Source of the DNA: JBFIHF01 sp964411125
GTDB taxonomy: Bacteria > Myxococcota_A > Bradymonadia > Bradymonadales > Bradymonadaceae
NCBI GenBank assembly: GCA_964411125.1
Contig: CAYPJU010000002.1
Coordinates: forward strand, 139,463-203,462
Length of the DNA: 64,000 nt
Direction: 5' to 3'
The translations under genes and the position numbers were made by a program. The notes under the pieces are model-generated. The model made no database searches. It saw nothing but the letters and a program-made list of their open reading frames with translations, and was not told the DNA's origin. This document shows, one piece after another, positions 50,813-59,846 of this stretch (positions are counted from its first letter, which is position 1; every line of letters starts with the position of its first letter).

Positions 50813-51925
50813 CTATTCGGCGACGGGCGGTGACGCCAGATCAGGGTAGTGCTCCGCGGCCGGATACTCCGAGCCGGCCAACCGGTCGGCACAGAAGCGA
50901 ACGATACGCGCGCGTGCCTTCTCGCCAACCCGTTCCTCGTCGTGCAGCTTTCCGCTCTTGAAGAAGGTCCCTCCGACCGAAAAGAAAGTGGGTGGCGTCA
51001 TCTCGAAGACCCCCTCGCGCTCCTTCATGTACTGGAAGCCACATTTCTCGACGACTCTTTCGAGCTCCTCGGCCGAGAGGGCGACTCCGAGAAATGCGGC
51101 GACGCGTCGCACCACCTCTGGCAGGTCGTCCTTCATCTCCTCGAAATGTACGAAGAGGACGTTCGACCGCCGCTGCGACCATTCCCAAAAGCCCGCGACG
51201 TGATCGGGCCAGCTCCCCCACCACATCGCGTCGCTGCAGAACCAGTCGAGCAAGGTGTTCGTGTCGGGCGTCATCGGTCCCGCGACCGACTCGTAGAACT
51301 CGGCGGTGCTCCGAAAACAACTGACGGGGTGGCGGGTCACGTAGATGTAGCGGGCATCTTCGCCGTACGGACAGAGCGAAGCGGGAAGATGCGTCTTGAT
51401 GATGCGCTTTCGTTCGGCTCCGATGAGGGGAGCGTCCGGCATGTCGACCCCGTTGAAACACTCGATCCAGGGGCTCACCGCGCTCAGGTGGCCATGCCCC
51501 GAATCGGAGAGGTCACCCTCCCCTCGCATCAACACCTCGTAGACCAACTGCAACATCCAGGTCGTGCCGCACTTCATCTGCGTCGCGACGAAGACGTCCT
51601 CCTCCGTCGGTCGATACCGCGCCGCCGCGGCGAAAGTCTCCTCGCTGCAACTGTTGCTGGGCGCGCGGATCCCCTCGTATTCGATCGTGAACTGGTTCGG
51701 ATCGTTCGACTGCGAACCGAGCAGCCGAGACATCGGCTCGACCAGTGGACGTCGCCGCTCGAGCTTCTTGCGGAACGACTCCCGCTCGGCCGCACGCAGC
51801 CCGAAGTACGACATCCCGGAGCTCTTCCGGTGATGCCAGGCGAAGAGGTAACTCGTCACGACGAACGGGGCCGCGAGCAGCACCAGGACGACCACCACGA
51901 CCGCGATGACGATGGATGTGCTCAT
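50813..51925 (-). CDS. Membrane-anchored sulfotransferase (eukaryote-like SULT/ST domain)
   Basis: A 370-residue protein with one N-terminal membrane helix (4-26) and a sulfotransferase domain (PF00685). The PAPS 5'-phosphosulfate loop is MKCGTTWM (117-124), where Cys119 replaces the usual Ser of P-K-S-G-T-T-W. The 3'-phosphate site is YIYVTRHPVSCFRS (about 192-205). HFEEMKDD and GVFEMTPPTFFSVGG follow. It should transfer sulfate from PAPS to an alcohol or phenol, substrate unknown. It lies 95 bases upstream of the ligase operon and is divergent from the sulfate-related gene that starts at 52384. Confidence 0.87.
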   Translation of the reverse strand: MSTSIVIAVVVVVLVLLAAPFVVTSYLFAWHHRKSSGMSYFGLRAAERESFRKKLERRRPLVEPMSRLLGSQSNDPNQFTIEYEGIRAPSNSCSEETFAAAARYRPTEEDVFVATQMKCGTTWMLQLVYEVLMRGEGDLSDSGHGHLSAVSPWIECFNGVDMPDAPLIGAERKRIIKTHLPASLCPYGEDARYIYVTRHPVSCFRSTAEFYESVAGPMTPDTNTLLDWFCSDAMWWGSWPDHVAGFWEWSQRRSNVLFVHFEEMKDDLPEVVRRVAAFLGVALSAEELERVVEKCGFQYMKEREGVFEMTPPTFFSVGGTFFKSGKLHDEERVGEKARARIVRFCADRLAGSEYPAAEHYPDLASPPVAE

Positions 51926-52030
51926 GGAACTCCGGGGGTGCCGACGGCCGATCTTTCCGCTGGCCTACGCGGCGTTGTGTTCACTCGCGACCTCGGGCTA
52001 ACCTAGCAGAAACTTCCTCGAGGTTTGACC

Positions 52031-52408
52031 GTGAAACTCTTGATCGCCAGTGGCCTGGTCGCCGTCGGCCTGCTCACCTGTTCGGAGACCGTCCGGCTGA
52101 AAGACTCGGCGCGCGACGTCGAGTTCATCAGCCAGGGCTGGGTCGGGACCCACGGCCAGCGCTGCCGCCAGGTCGCCGACTACGAAGTCGTCGCGATCCC
52201 GGCAGAGGTTTCCGGCGAAGACCGGATGACCGTTCTCGACATCAAGGCGAAGAACCTCGCGAAGAAACACGACGCGACCCATCTCTTGAGGTGGCCGTCG
52301 TCCGAATCCCCCTGCGACAAGAACGGAAACCCCAACCCCGAATCCGAACGCAGTTGCGCGAAACAACAAATCACCGCCTACCAATGCGTCATCGGCCGCG
52401 GTTCCTGA
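52031..52408 (+). CDS. Small exported protein, probable lipoprotein
   Basis: A 125-residue protein. The GTG at 52031 has GAGG eight bases upstream; a TTG at 52025 would place it too close. The signal ends VGLLTC, a weak lipobox (Thr before Cys). The mature part has about four cysteines (QRCRQVADYEVV, SPCDKN, RSCAKQQ, YQCVIG) and a helix-like KAKNLAKKHDATHLLRW, recalling small DUF4156-type lipoproteins, but the match is not firm. Its end overlaps the arylsulfotransferase-like gene by 25 bases. Confidence 0.65.
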   Translation: MKLLIASGLVAVGLLTCSETVRLKDSARDVEFISQGWVGTHGQRCRQVADYEVVAIPAEVSGEDRMTVLDIKAKNLAKKHDATHLLRWPSSESPCDKNGNPNPESERSCAKQQITAYQCVIGRGS

Positions 52409-53787
52409 CCCTCGCCTCCCCGAGCTCTCCCATCGCCGACAACGAGAAATCGAAGCCTTCCGGCCGCCCGAAAGCGAAGAGCGAAGGTCCCGGCCCCTTG
52501 CAGCAGGCAGCGACGACCCTCGGGCTCGTGGCGATGAGCTTTCTCGTCGGCGCCCTCGTCGCCGACTCCGGCATGTTCCCGTACGAGCCATACCTCAAGC
52601 GCGGCTTTCAGGCGCTCCGAAGCTCCGTCTCCGAAGTCGTCCGCGTCGGACTGCACGACGTCGGCGACATCTGGCAACCCGCGCGGTCGACCGAGACCGG
52701 TGTGCTCCGATACGACGCGGCGCGCTCGGCGGGCGGCTACACGCTCTACACCTCCGGTCACGGCGAAGAAGCGTTCCTCGTCGACATGAAGGGTGAGGTC
52801 GTCCACACGTGGAAGATGCCATTCGAGCAAGCCTTTCCCGACCCCGAACACGTCAGCGACCCGATCGGCGGCCGCATCGCCTACTTCAGACGCGCACATC
52901 TCTTCCCGAACGGCGACCTCCTCGCCCTCTACGAAGGGTACGGCGACACGCCGTGGGGACTCGGGCTCGTCAAGCTCGACCGAAACTCGAAGGTTCTGTG
53001 GCGCTACGCCGAGCGTGCACACCACGACCTCGAGGTCGCCGACGACGGCACCATCACGACCCTCATCCACGAGATGCGCGACATCGGCGCCGATCCTATC
53101 GAAGGAACCCCGCTCAGCGGCGAGGTCGTCGAGGACTTCGTGGTGCAGCTCGACCCGCAGGGACGGGAACTCCGAAGGGTGAACGTGCTCGAAGCGCTGG
53201 CCCGCTCTCCGTGGACCCGCCACATCGGTCAGATGCGATTCCCCGACTTCGAAGTCTGGGACCCGCTCCACACCAACGACGTCAGCGTCGTCGGACCCCA
53301 GTTCGCCGCGCGGAACCCCTTCGCCGAACCCGGCCAGGTGATGATCTCGATGCGGACCATCGATCTGATCGCCCTCCTCGACCTACAACGCGACGAGGTC
53401 GTCTGGGCGGCACGCGGACCCTGGATCCACCAGCACGACCCCGATCCCCTCCCCAACGGCAACATCCTCTTGTTCGACAACTTCGGGCACAAGATGCCCG
53501 GCGGCGCGTCACAGGTCCTCGAATTCTCCCCCGCCACGAACGCCGTCGTCTGGTCGTTCACCGGCTCGGACAAAGAGAACTTCAGCTCCCTCACCCGCTC
53601 CAGCCAGCAGGTCCTCCCCAACGGCAACATCCAGATCGTGGAGTCGGACGGAGCGCGCATCCTCGAAGTCACCCGCGCCGGCGACATCGTGTGGGAGTTC
53701 CGCTCGCCGCAGACGAGGAAAGACGGCTCCGAGGTCGCCATCATCGCCGACGCCCAGCGTGTCGACGACGTCAGTTTCCTGAAATGA
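52384..53787 (+). CDS. Arylsulfotransferase-like beta-propeller membrane protein
   Basis: A 467-residue protein. A positively charged N-tail, one membrane helix (about 43-62), then a propeller domain of the arylsulfotransferase (ASST) type. Repeated blade motifs are visible: AHLFPNGDLLALYEG, HHDLEVADDGTI, QHDPDPLPNGNILLFDN (key residues H, D, N-G-N), SSQQVLPNGNIQIVES and GDIVWEF. True ASSTs move sulfate between phenols via a His. This one has the His-rich blades, but the catalytic His is not assigned. Together with the neighbouring sulfotransferase it suggests local sulfate-ester chemistry. Its stop overlaps the convergent membrane gene by 17 bases. Confidence 0.78.
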   Translation: MRHRPRFLTLASPSSPIADNEKSKPSGRPKAKSEGPGPLQQAATTLGLVAMSFLVGALVADSGMFPYEPYLKRGFQALRSSVSEVVRVGLHDVGDIWQPARSTETGVLRYDAARSAGGYTLYTSGHGEEAFLVDMKGEVVHTWKMPFEQAFPDPEHVSDPIGGRIAYFRRAHLFPNGDLLALYEGYGDTPWGLGLVKLDRNSKVLWRYAERAHHDLEVADDGTITTLIHEMRDIGADPIEGTPLSGEVVEDFVVQLDPQGRELRRVNVLEALARSPWTRHIGQMRFPDFEVWDPLHTNDVSVVGPQFAARNPFAEPGQVMISMRTIDLIALLDLQRDEVVWAARGPWIHQHDPDPLPNGNILLFDNFGHKMPGGASQVLEFSPATNAVVWSFTGSDKENFSSLTRSSQQVLPNGNIQIVESDGARILEVTRAGDIVWEFRSPQTRKDGSEVAIIADAQRVDDVSFLK

Positions 53788-55306
53788 CCCAGAGTGTCCA
53801 CGGTCCCGAGCGTCCCGCCACCACCGCTCTGTCGCTCGACTCGAGCGCCGCAATCAGCGGCTCGTGCTCGTAGCCTCTCAGCAAGAAGGCCCGCACCTCG
53901 TGACGCGCCACCGCCTCACGCCACCCGGGGCGCAGGCGCGCGATGGCGAAATAGTCGGACCAGACCTCCGGTTCGACCAGCTCCAACCGCTGGTCCACGA
54001 ACGCGACGGCCCTCGGTGAGTCTGCGGTCGTGAGGGTCCACTCCACGAATCCCGCCGCCGCCTGGTCGTGGTAAATGCGACCGTCCACGGCGCCGATCTC
54101 GTCGGCCAGACCCCACGGCGTCGCGTCGGAGAGCGCGGCGCCCTCCCCTCGTTCCGCCGAACGACCGGCGCCGAACAACGCTCCCGCATCGACCGCCCGA
54201 AAGATCGGCATCCCGGGCAGTGTCGCAGCGACGACCCCCACCATCGTGACGAGCACCCCCAGGTTGAACCAACCCTCGGCGGACGACGGGTCGCGTTCGG
54301 CCCGCGGCCACACCGCCGAGACATGCGGCAGCACGACGACCATCGCGGTGAGAGCCCACCACACGACGCCTCGAACCGTCGTCAGAGCGAGGAGCGACAT
54401 TCCGCCGAAGACGAGCACCTCGGCCCACCTCACTTCTCGCCGTCGCATCAAGAGCAGCACGAACGCCCCCAGGAGCCCGGCGTAAAACAGGATCCCCTGC
54501 GGATAGAGCCCCGGGGGCATCCATTCCAGCACGAGCGGCCCCTCCCCTTTCGTCGTCTGCAGGATCGACAGGGGATAAAGGAGATTCTGCGCGCCGTGCG
54601 GCGAAGCGCAGGATCCGACGACCGCCGCCACGATCCCGCCCCCCCACGCCCGCAGGTCGTCAGCCTGGAGTGAGGCCCCGCGCTCCTGAAGCACGAAACC
54701 GAGTGCCGCTGCCCCGACGACGAGCGGAGCCAGCACGAACGTCCCGTGGACGTTCGCCCAGAACGCCGTCACCGCAGCGATCCCGGCCCAGAAGAGTTTG
54801 GAACCGACCTCGCGCCGATCCCGCATCGTGACCAGCAACAGCAGCGCTAGAAAACAGGGGTACGCAAACATCTGCGTACGCGGCATCAGCGTCGTCGACG
54901 CGACGTAGTACGCGACGGTCCCCCCGAGGCCGACGACGATCGGATTGCACCCTCGACGCAGGAGGGCGGCTCCGGCGACTCCCCATGTCCCGACGAGGAT
55001 CCCCGTGTGAAACACCAGCATCCCAAGATGCCCGACCGCCGCGACCACCAGGTACATCAACCACTGCGCGAGCCACGGCTGGTCGAAGAAGGGAGCGTCC
55101 GCCGGCATCGTGAAGAGGAACAGGTTCGACGACGGGATCGTCCCCGTCGTCGCGATGAGCCGCCCCCACACCAGCGACCACCAGTAGTCCTCCGGCGGAA
55201 TCGGCTGCAGCAATGTGCGAACCGCGATGACGAACAGCGGCATCGCCACCCAGACCGCATCGACGGAGAGCGGGCGCTCGAATGTGCCGCGTGTGGACGA
55301 GATCAT
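53771..55306 (-). CDS. Multi-pass membrane protein, GT-C-like
   Basis: A 511-residue protein with 10-12 membrane helices (about 17-375) and a soluble periplasmic C-terminus (about 390-511). The first loop has PPEDYWWSLVWGRLIATTGTIPSSNLF, then DAPFFDQPWLAQWLMY, in the style of ArnT/PMT-family GT-C glycosyltransferases and related proteins, which use lipid-linked sugars; the exact D-E motif is not obvious. Start ATG 55306 is the first in frame. Function uncertain. It is divergent from the acyl-CoA dehydrogenase gene (72 bases between starts). Confidence 0.65.
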   Translation of the reverse strand: MISSTRGTFERPLSVDAVWVAMPLFVIAVRTLLQPIPPEDYWWSLVWGRLIATTGTIPSSNLFLFTMPADAPFFDQPWLAQWLMYLVVAAVGHLGMLVFHTGILVGTWGVAGAALLRRGCNPIVVGLGGTVAYYVASTTLMPRTQMFAYPCFLALLLLVTMRDRREVGSKLFWAGIAAVTAFWANVHGTFVLAPLVVGAAALGFVLQERGASLQADDLRAWGGGIVAAVVGSCASPHGAQNLLYPLSILQTTKGEGPLVLEWMPPGLYPQGILFYAGLLGAFVLLLMRRREVRWAEVLVFGGMSLLALTTVRGVVWWALTAMVVVLPHVSAVWPRAERDPSSAEGWFNLGVLVTMVGVVAATLPGMPIFRAVDAGALFGAGRSAERGEGAALSDATPWGLADEIGAVDGRIYHDQAAAGFVEWTLTTADSPRAVAFVDQRLELVEPEVWSDYFAIARLRPGWREAVARHEVRAFLLRGYEHEPLIAALESSDRAVVAGRSGPWTLWVISGN

Positions 55307-55378
55307 TTCACCTTGGGTAATCGACGGGCCTCAGAGTACAGAGTGGAGTGTGCTTTTGTCTCGCAACGAGGAGATCCC

Positions 55379-56566
55379 GTGGACTTCGAACTCTCGAAAA
55401 AAGCAGCCGATGCGGTCGCGCGAGCGCGCGACTTTCTCGAAGAAGAAGCCTACCCACTGGAGGCGGAGTTTGCGTCCGACGGCTTCGAAGAGCTGCTCCC
55501 CGAGCTGGACCGACTCCGCGGTCGCGCGCGAGAACTCGACCTGTGGTGCCCCCAGCGTACCCACTCTCTCCTCGACTTCGCGTCGATCAGCGAGGCCCTG
55601 GGGCGATCCCCCGTGGGACACTACCTCTGCAACTGCCAGGCCCCCGACGCCGGCAACATGGAGGTCCTGGAAGAGCACGGCTCCGACGCGCAGAAAGAGC
55701 AATTCCTGGAGCCCCTCCTCCGCGGCGAGATCCGAAGCTGCTTCTCGATGACCGAGCCGGACGCGCCCGGCTCGAACCCCACCTGGATGAACACGACCGC
55801 CGTCCTCGACGGCGACGAGTGGGTCATCAACGGCCGCAAGTGGTTCACGACCGCAGCCGATGGTGCCGAGTTCGCTATCGTGATGGCGAACACCGAACCC
55901 GACGCCGAGAACAGGTACGCCCGAGCAAGCATGATCATCGTGCCCACCGACACCCCCGGCTTCGAGCTCGTCCGCAACATATCCATCATGGGCGACGTCG
56001 GCCACGGCTGGGCGAGCCACTCCGAGATCGTCTACGACGACGTCCGGGTCCCCCACGACAACCTACTCGGAGCGCGCGGCGGCGGGTTCGTCATCGCGCA
56101 GGATCGCCTCGGCCCCGGGCGAATCCACCACTGCATGCGCTGGATCGGCATCTGTGAACGCGCCTTCGAGATGATGTGTACTCGCGCCGCCGAACGCGAA
56201 ATCGCCCCCGGCAAACCGCTCGGCACGCGTCAGACCGTGCAGAACTGGATCGCCGACTCCCGCGCCGAGATCGACGCCGCACGCCTCATGGTCCTAAAGA
56301 CTGCATGGACGATCGAACGCGAAGGTGCCTACGCCGCCCGCGTCGAGATTTCCACCATCAAGTACTTCGTCGCCGGCGTCCTGCAGCGCGTCCTCGACCG
56401 CGCCATTCAGGCCCACGGGGCCCTCGGGATGACCGACGACCTCCCCCTCTCCTTCTGGTACCGCCACGAACGCGCGGCCCGCATCTACGACGGCCCCGAC
56501 GAAGTCCACAAGAGCGTCGTGGCACGTCGCGTGCTCCGCGACTACGGCGTGGAGGTCCGACGATGA
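55379..56566 (+). CDS. Acyl-CoA dehydrogenase (ACAD10/11-like)
   Basis: A 395-residue FAD-dependent dehydrogenase. The family signatures CFSMTEPDAPGSNP (substrate/FAD loop), GHGWASHSEIVYDDVRVP, AQDRLGPGRIHHCMRW, AIQAHGALGMTDDLP and ARIYDGPDEVHKSVVARR are present. The last block resembles the long-chain and ACAD10/11 group. The GTG has GAGGAG six bases upstream. It overlaps the APH-like kinase gene by four bases (ATGA), the same pair that is fused in eukaryotic ACAD10/11. The electron acceptor (ETF) is not encoded here. Confidence 0.93.
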   Translation: MDFELSKKAADAVARARDFLEEEAYPLEAEFASDGFEELLPELDRLRGRARELDLWCPQRTHSLLDFASISEALGRSPVGHYLCNCQAPDAGNMEVLEEHGSDAQKEQFLEPLLRGEIRSCFSMTEPDAPGSNPTWMNTTAVLDGDEWVINGRKWFTTAADGAEFAIVMANTEPDAENRYARASMIIVPTDTPGFELVRNISIMGDVGHGWASHSEIVYDDVRVPHDNLLGARGGGFVIAQDRLGPGRIHHCMRWIGICERAFEMMCTRAAEREIAPGKPLGTRQTVQNWIADSRAEIDAARLMVLKTAWTIEREGAYAARVEISTIKYFVAGVLQRVLDRAIQAHGALGMTDDLPLSFWYRHERAARIYDGPDEVHKSVVARRVLRDYGVEVRR

Positions 56567-57633
56567 GCGACGGGATCGACCGCCCCACTGACGTCCGCGA
56601 CGAGGAGCGCTTCGACGCCACCGCGCTCGAAGACTTCCTCAGCCGCAATATCGAAGGCTTCGAGGGCCCGCTCACGGTGCGGCAGTTCCCCTCGGGCTTT
56701 TCCAACCTCACGTACGCGCTCGAAGACGCCAACGGACGCGAGTTCGTGATGCGCCGACCGCCGTTCGGCGCGAACGTGAAGTCGGGCCACGACATGCATC
56801 GCGAGTACCGCATCCTCGACGCCCTGCATCCGGCCCTCCCCGAGGCGCCGAGGCCATACGTCTACACAGACGACGAGTCGATCGTCGGCGCTCCCTTCTA
56901 CGTGATGGAGCGAGTCAGGGGGATCGTGCTGCGCGGTGTCTCCCCACGAGTCCGCGGGCTCGACGACCCCGCCACGATGCGCGGCGCCTGCGAGGCGCTC
57001 GTCGACACCCTCGTCGCGCTGCACGCCGTCGACCTCGACGCGTGTGGTCTCGGCGACTTTGGCCGGCCGCAGGGCTACGCCGAGCGGCAGGTCTCCGGGT
57101 GGACTCGCCGCTGGCAAAAGTCGATGACCGAGGAGGTCCCGCAGCTCGACCGGGCCGCCGCCTGGCTGGCCGCGAACATGCCCCCCGAACAGCCCGGTAC
57201 GCTCATCCACAACGACTTCAAGTACGACAACGTCGTCTACGCCCCGGACGATCTCGGCAAGATCATCGCCGTTCTAGACTGGGAGATGGCGACCGTCGGC
57301 GATCCCCTGATGGACCTCGGCACCTCCCTCGCCTACTGGATCGAAGAGGCCGACGAAGCGATCCTCCAGACCGTCGCCGGACCTACCGCCCTTCCAGGCA
57401 ATCTGAGTCGCGCCCAGGTCGCCGAGCGCTACGCCGAAAAGAGCGGCCGCTCCCTCGACGACATCGTCTTCTATTACGTCTACGGCCTCTTCAAGGTCGC
57501 CGTGATCGGCCAACAGATCTTCTACCGCTACCACCACGGGCACACGTCGGACGAGCGATTCGCCTTCCTCATCCACCTCGTCCGCGCCATCGGCGAACGG
57601 GTGGAGCAGACGCTGGAACGCGGAACGATCTGA
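56563..57633 (+). CDS. APH-fold small-molecule kinase, partner of acyl-CoA dehydrogenase
   Basis: A 356-residue aminoglycoside-phosphotransferase-fold kinase. The catalytic motif is HNDFKYDNVV (His216, Asp218), the metal motif is VLDWE (Asp239), and the nucleotide part includes FSNLTYALE and FVMRRPP. With the overlapping acyl-CoA dehydrogenase it matches the ACAD10/11 fusion and the bacterial LvaA-type enzymes that phosphorylate 4-hydroxyacyl-CoA before dehydrogenation. A role in 4-hydroxy fatty acid or levulinate-type catabolism is inferred. It is not an antibiotic-resistance gene by context. Confidence 0.9.
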   Translation: MSDGIDRPTDVRDEERFDATALEDFLSRNIEGFEGPLTVRQFPSGFSNLTYALEDANGREFVMRRPPFGANVKSGHDMHREYRILDALHPALPEAPRPYVYTDDESIVGAPFYVMERVRGIVLRGVSPRVRGLDDPATMRGACEALVDTLVALHAVDLDACGLGDFGRPQGYAERQVSGWTRRWQKSMTEEVPQLDRAAAWLAANMPPEQPGTLIHNDFKYDNVVYAPDDLGKIIAVLDWEMATVGDPLMDLGTSLAYWIEEADEAILQTVAGPTALPGNLSRAQVAERYAEKSGRSLDDIVFYYVYGLFKVAVIGQQIFYRYHHGHTSDERFAFLIHLVRAIGERVEQTLERGTI

Positions 57634-57642
57634 CCGTTCGGG

Positions 57643-58752
57643 TCAGAACGACAGCTCGGCGCGCCGCGTCACGAGCTCGTCACACCACCGCTCCGTCTCC
57701 TCGGCGTCCAGCTCGCGCTCGACCTTCAGCCGAACGGGCAGCCCTTCGAACATTCGTGAAGGTGTCCATCCCCGCACGTACGGGGTCTTCGCCAGGATCA
57801 CGATCCGACGGCCATCCAGGTCGGGGATGTCCGCCGGAATCCCTTCGTTCCAGATCATGTGCTGCGCACCCGTGTCGAAGTAGCCGTCCGGCAGCTCGCG
57901 ACCCTCGCGAAGGGCCGTCCAGGCGAACATGTTCCACGGGGCTGTCGCGATGTCCGACGCCCGCGACGGCCCCGTCCCGTCGGCTACCGAGATCGCTTCC
58001 TCGCTCGGTGCCTCGTCCACCTCGATCCCGAGGGACTGCATCGCCTCGGCGAGCAGCAGAATCAGTTGGAAGTTGTCGGCGACCCCGGACACCTCCACGT
58101 CGAACGCCCGCCCAGATTCCGCGTGATAGACCCGCAGGACCTCGTCGTGCAGCACGCTAGTCAGCGCGAACACCCAGTAGGCCCCCGCCTGATGCTGGGC
58201 GAGGAGCCCCATCCGCAGGACGAACTCCGGCGTCGCCGCCAGCCGGAACTCCGGCTCGCGCAACAGCACGGTGACGGCGGGCCGACAGAAGAGGTCCAGC
58301 GCCACCCAGGCGGCCTCCCCTTCCGGCATCTTCTCGCGCATCTGCGAGCGGATCGACGGCGACATCATCTCCGCCTCGTCCTCCCCGGGATCGCAAATCG
58401 CGCAGCTCGCCTCGCGCAACACCGTCTTTCGAAAGTGCTCGCGGCAGACGTCGGCGTACTCTTCGGCGAGCCGAGAGACATCATCGAGACGCTTCAACAA
58501 CCCCTGTGCCACGATCGACGAGTCGGCGCCCCGCTCGACCAGGGCTCCTGCCACCGTCGCGACGACGCCGGCCCGCTCGGCGTCGTCGGCATCGATCGCT
58601 TCGACCAGCTCCCGAATCGCTTCGCTCGCATCCCCGCATGTCGACGCCGCCTCCAGGACCTCGCCGGCGCAGTCCATCGTTTCGTCGAAGCTCCCGCCAG
58701 GCTGCGTGGCAACCTGCGCGAGGCGTCTGGCTGATTCGATCGCGTTCGCCAT
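57643..58752 (-). CDS. Hypothetical protein with CxxC segment
   Basis: A 369-residue soluble protein that I do not recognise. Residues 1-100 are helical and Ala-rich (AQVATQPGGS, ERAGVVATVAGAL). A possible metal-type segment is CAICDPGED (about 117-125). The remainder is mixed with no obvious catalytic triad or nucleotide motif; the C-terminus has GRRIVILAKTPYVRGW. It lies 18 bases behind the DUF389 gene on the same strand, so it is probably co-transcribed with it. Confidence 0.6.
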   Translation of the reverse strand: MANAIESARRLAQVATQPGGSFDETMDCAGEVLEAASTCGDASEAIRELVEAIDADDAERAGVVATVAGALVERGADSSIVAQGLLKRLDDVSRLAEEYADVCREHFRKTVLREASCAICDPGEDEAEMMSPSIRSQMREKMPEGEAAWVALDLFCRPAVTVLLREPEFRLAATPEFVLRMGLLAQHQAGAYWVFALTSVLHDEVLRVYHAESGRAFDVEVSGVADNFQLILLLAEAMQSLGIEVDEAPSEEAISVADGTGPSRASDIATAPWNMFAWTALREGRELPDGYFDTGAQHMIWNEGIPADIPDLDGRRIVILAKTPYVRGWTPSRMFEGLPVRLKVERELDAEETERWCDELVTRRAELSF

Positions 58753-58770
58753 GCCGCGAGCATATCAGCT

Positions 58771-59781
58771 TCAGACCAGCGAGGTGTAGCGAGGGAAGAA
58801 ATAGAGCAGCACGGCCATCACGGCGAGCGAGCCGAGCCACAGCGCCGCGGACACGATCGTCGCGACCCGAGCCGAGAAACGTGATTCGCTGTCCCGCGGC
58901 TTCACGTGCAACAGACGCATCGTCACCACGGCGGCGAGGTTGATGCAGATGAAGTTGTTGGTCGCCAGAATTCCGGCGCCCACCGCGGACGGAAAATCCC
59001 CCGAACCGACGAGCATCCCCGACACCACGATCGGGGGAAGCAGCGCGACCGCGATCATCACCCCGACGACCGAGGAGATAGAACGGACGACCGACGACAG
59101 CGCCCCCACGATTCCGGCCGCGAACGCAATGATGAAGTCGAGCACCCCCATGTAGAGCCGCGGCGCCACCTGCCCCATCTCCGCGTTCACCTCGAAGAAG
59201 AAGCCGAGCACCACCGCCGGCAAGAGCGCCATCAGGATCCCCACCGTGTTCGTCTTCACCGAGTGAACCATCAGCTCGATGTTTCCGAGCGTCGTAGCGG
59301 CGGCGAACGCCATGCTCGGCCCCAACAAAGGCGCGATGACCATCGAAGCCACGATCAAGATGGTCGAATCCTTGAGAACTCCCGCTGCCGCGACGAACGA
59401 CGCGATCACGACCGGTACGACGAAGTACTTGTTCGTCCGAGACTGCGCGTACGCCATCTCGACCAGCTCCTCCACGCTCACGGGTGCATTGTCCTCGACC
59501 CGTTCCTGCGCCTCCTCTTCCATGTCGTCGTGATCCGGGCGAGGAGACACGGCCCCCACGTCCTGGACGATCACCACGAAATGGTCGACACCCGCGTAGG
59601 CCTCGGTCAGCGTGGCCACAATCTCTTCGGAGAGCGCCTCGGGGATCACCGCCTCCCACAGGAAACGCCCATCGCCGATCGACCGACACTCGAAGTGCTG
59701 GACCGATTCGTATCCCTGCATCACCATTGTCACGCGGTGTTCCTCGTGAGGAACCCACGCTTTCACCAGACGCCATCCCAT
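58771..59781 (-). CDS. DUF389 membrane protein
   Basis: A 336-residue protein of the DUF389 family (PF04087). A soluble ferredoxin-like N-domain (1-90) and an acidic linker are followed by about six membrane helices from about 125 on (YFVVPVVIASFVAAAGVLKDST, MVIAPLLGPSMAFAAA, MIAVALLPPIVVSGMLVG, ATNNFICINLAAVVTMRLL). DUF389 proteins are predicted transporters of unknown substrate. ATG 59781 is chosen over an upstream in-frame codon because it starts the conserved MGWRLVKAWVP. The EamA gene is divergent, 65 bases away. Confidence 0.88.
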   Translation of the reverse strand: MGWRLVKAWVPHEEHRVTMVMQGYESVQHFECRSIGDGRFLWEAVIPEALSEEIVATLTEAYAGVDHFVVIVQDVGAVSPRPDHDDMEEEAQERVEDNAPVSVEELVEMAYAQSRTNKYFVVPVVIASFVAAAGVLKDSTILIVASMVIAPLLGPSMAFAAATTLGNIELMVHSVKTNTVGILMALLPAVVLGFFFEVNAEMGQVAPRLYMGVLDFIIAFAAGIVGALSSVVRSISSVVGVMIAVALLPPIVVSGMLVGSGDFPSAVGAGILATNNFICINLAAVVTMRLLHVKPRDSESRFSARVATIVSAALWLGSLAVMAVLLYFFPRYTSLV

Positions 59782-59846
59782 CGGGCCAATGTGCGCACGA
59801 GGCGCGCGGCGGAAAGCACGCGGCGAATCATCAGGCCCGGCGAACC

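Noticed and set aside
56563..57633. Aminoglycoside resistance gene
   Set aside because: The fold is APH-like, but coupling to an acyl-CoA dehydrogenase points to CoA-ester metabolism.
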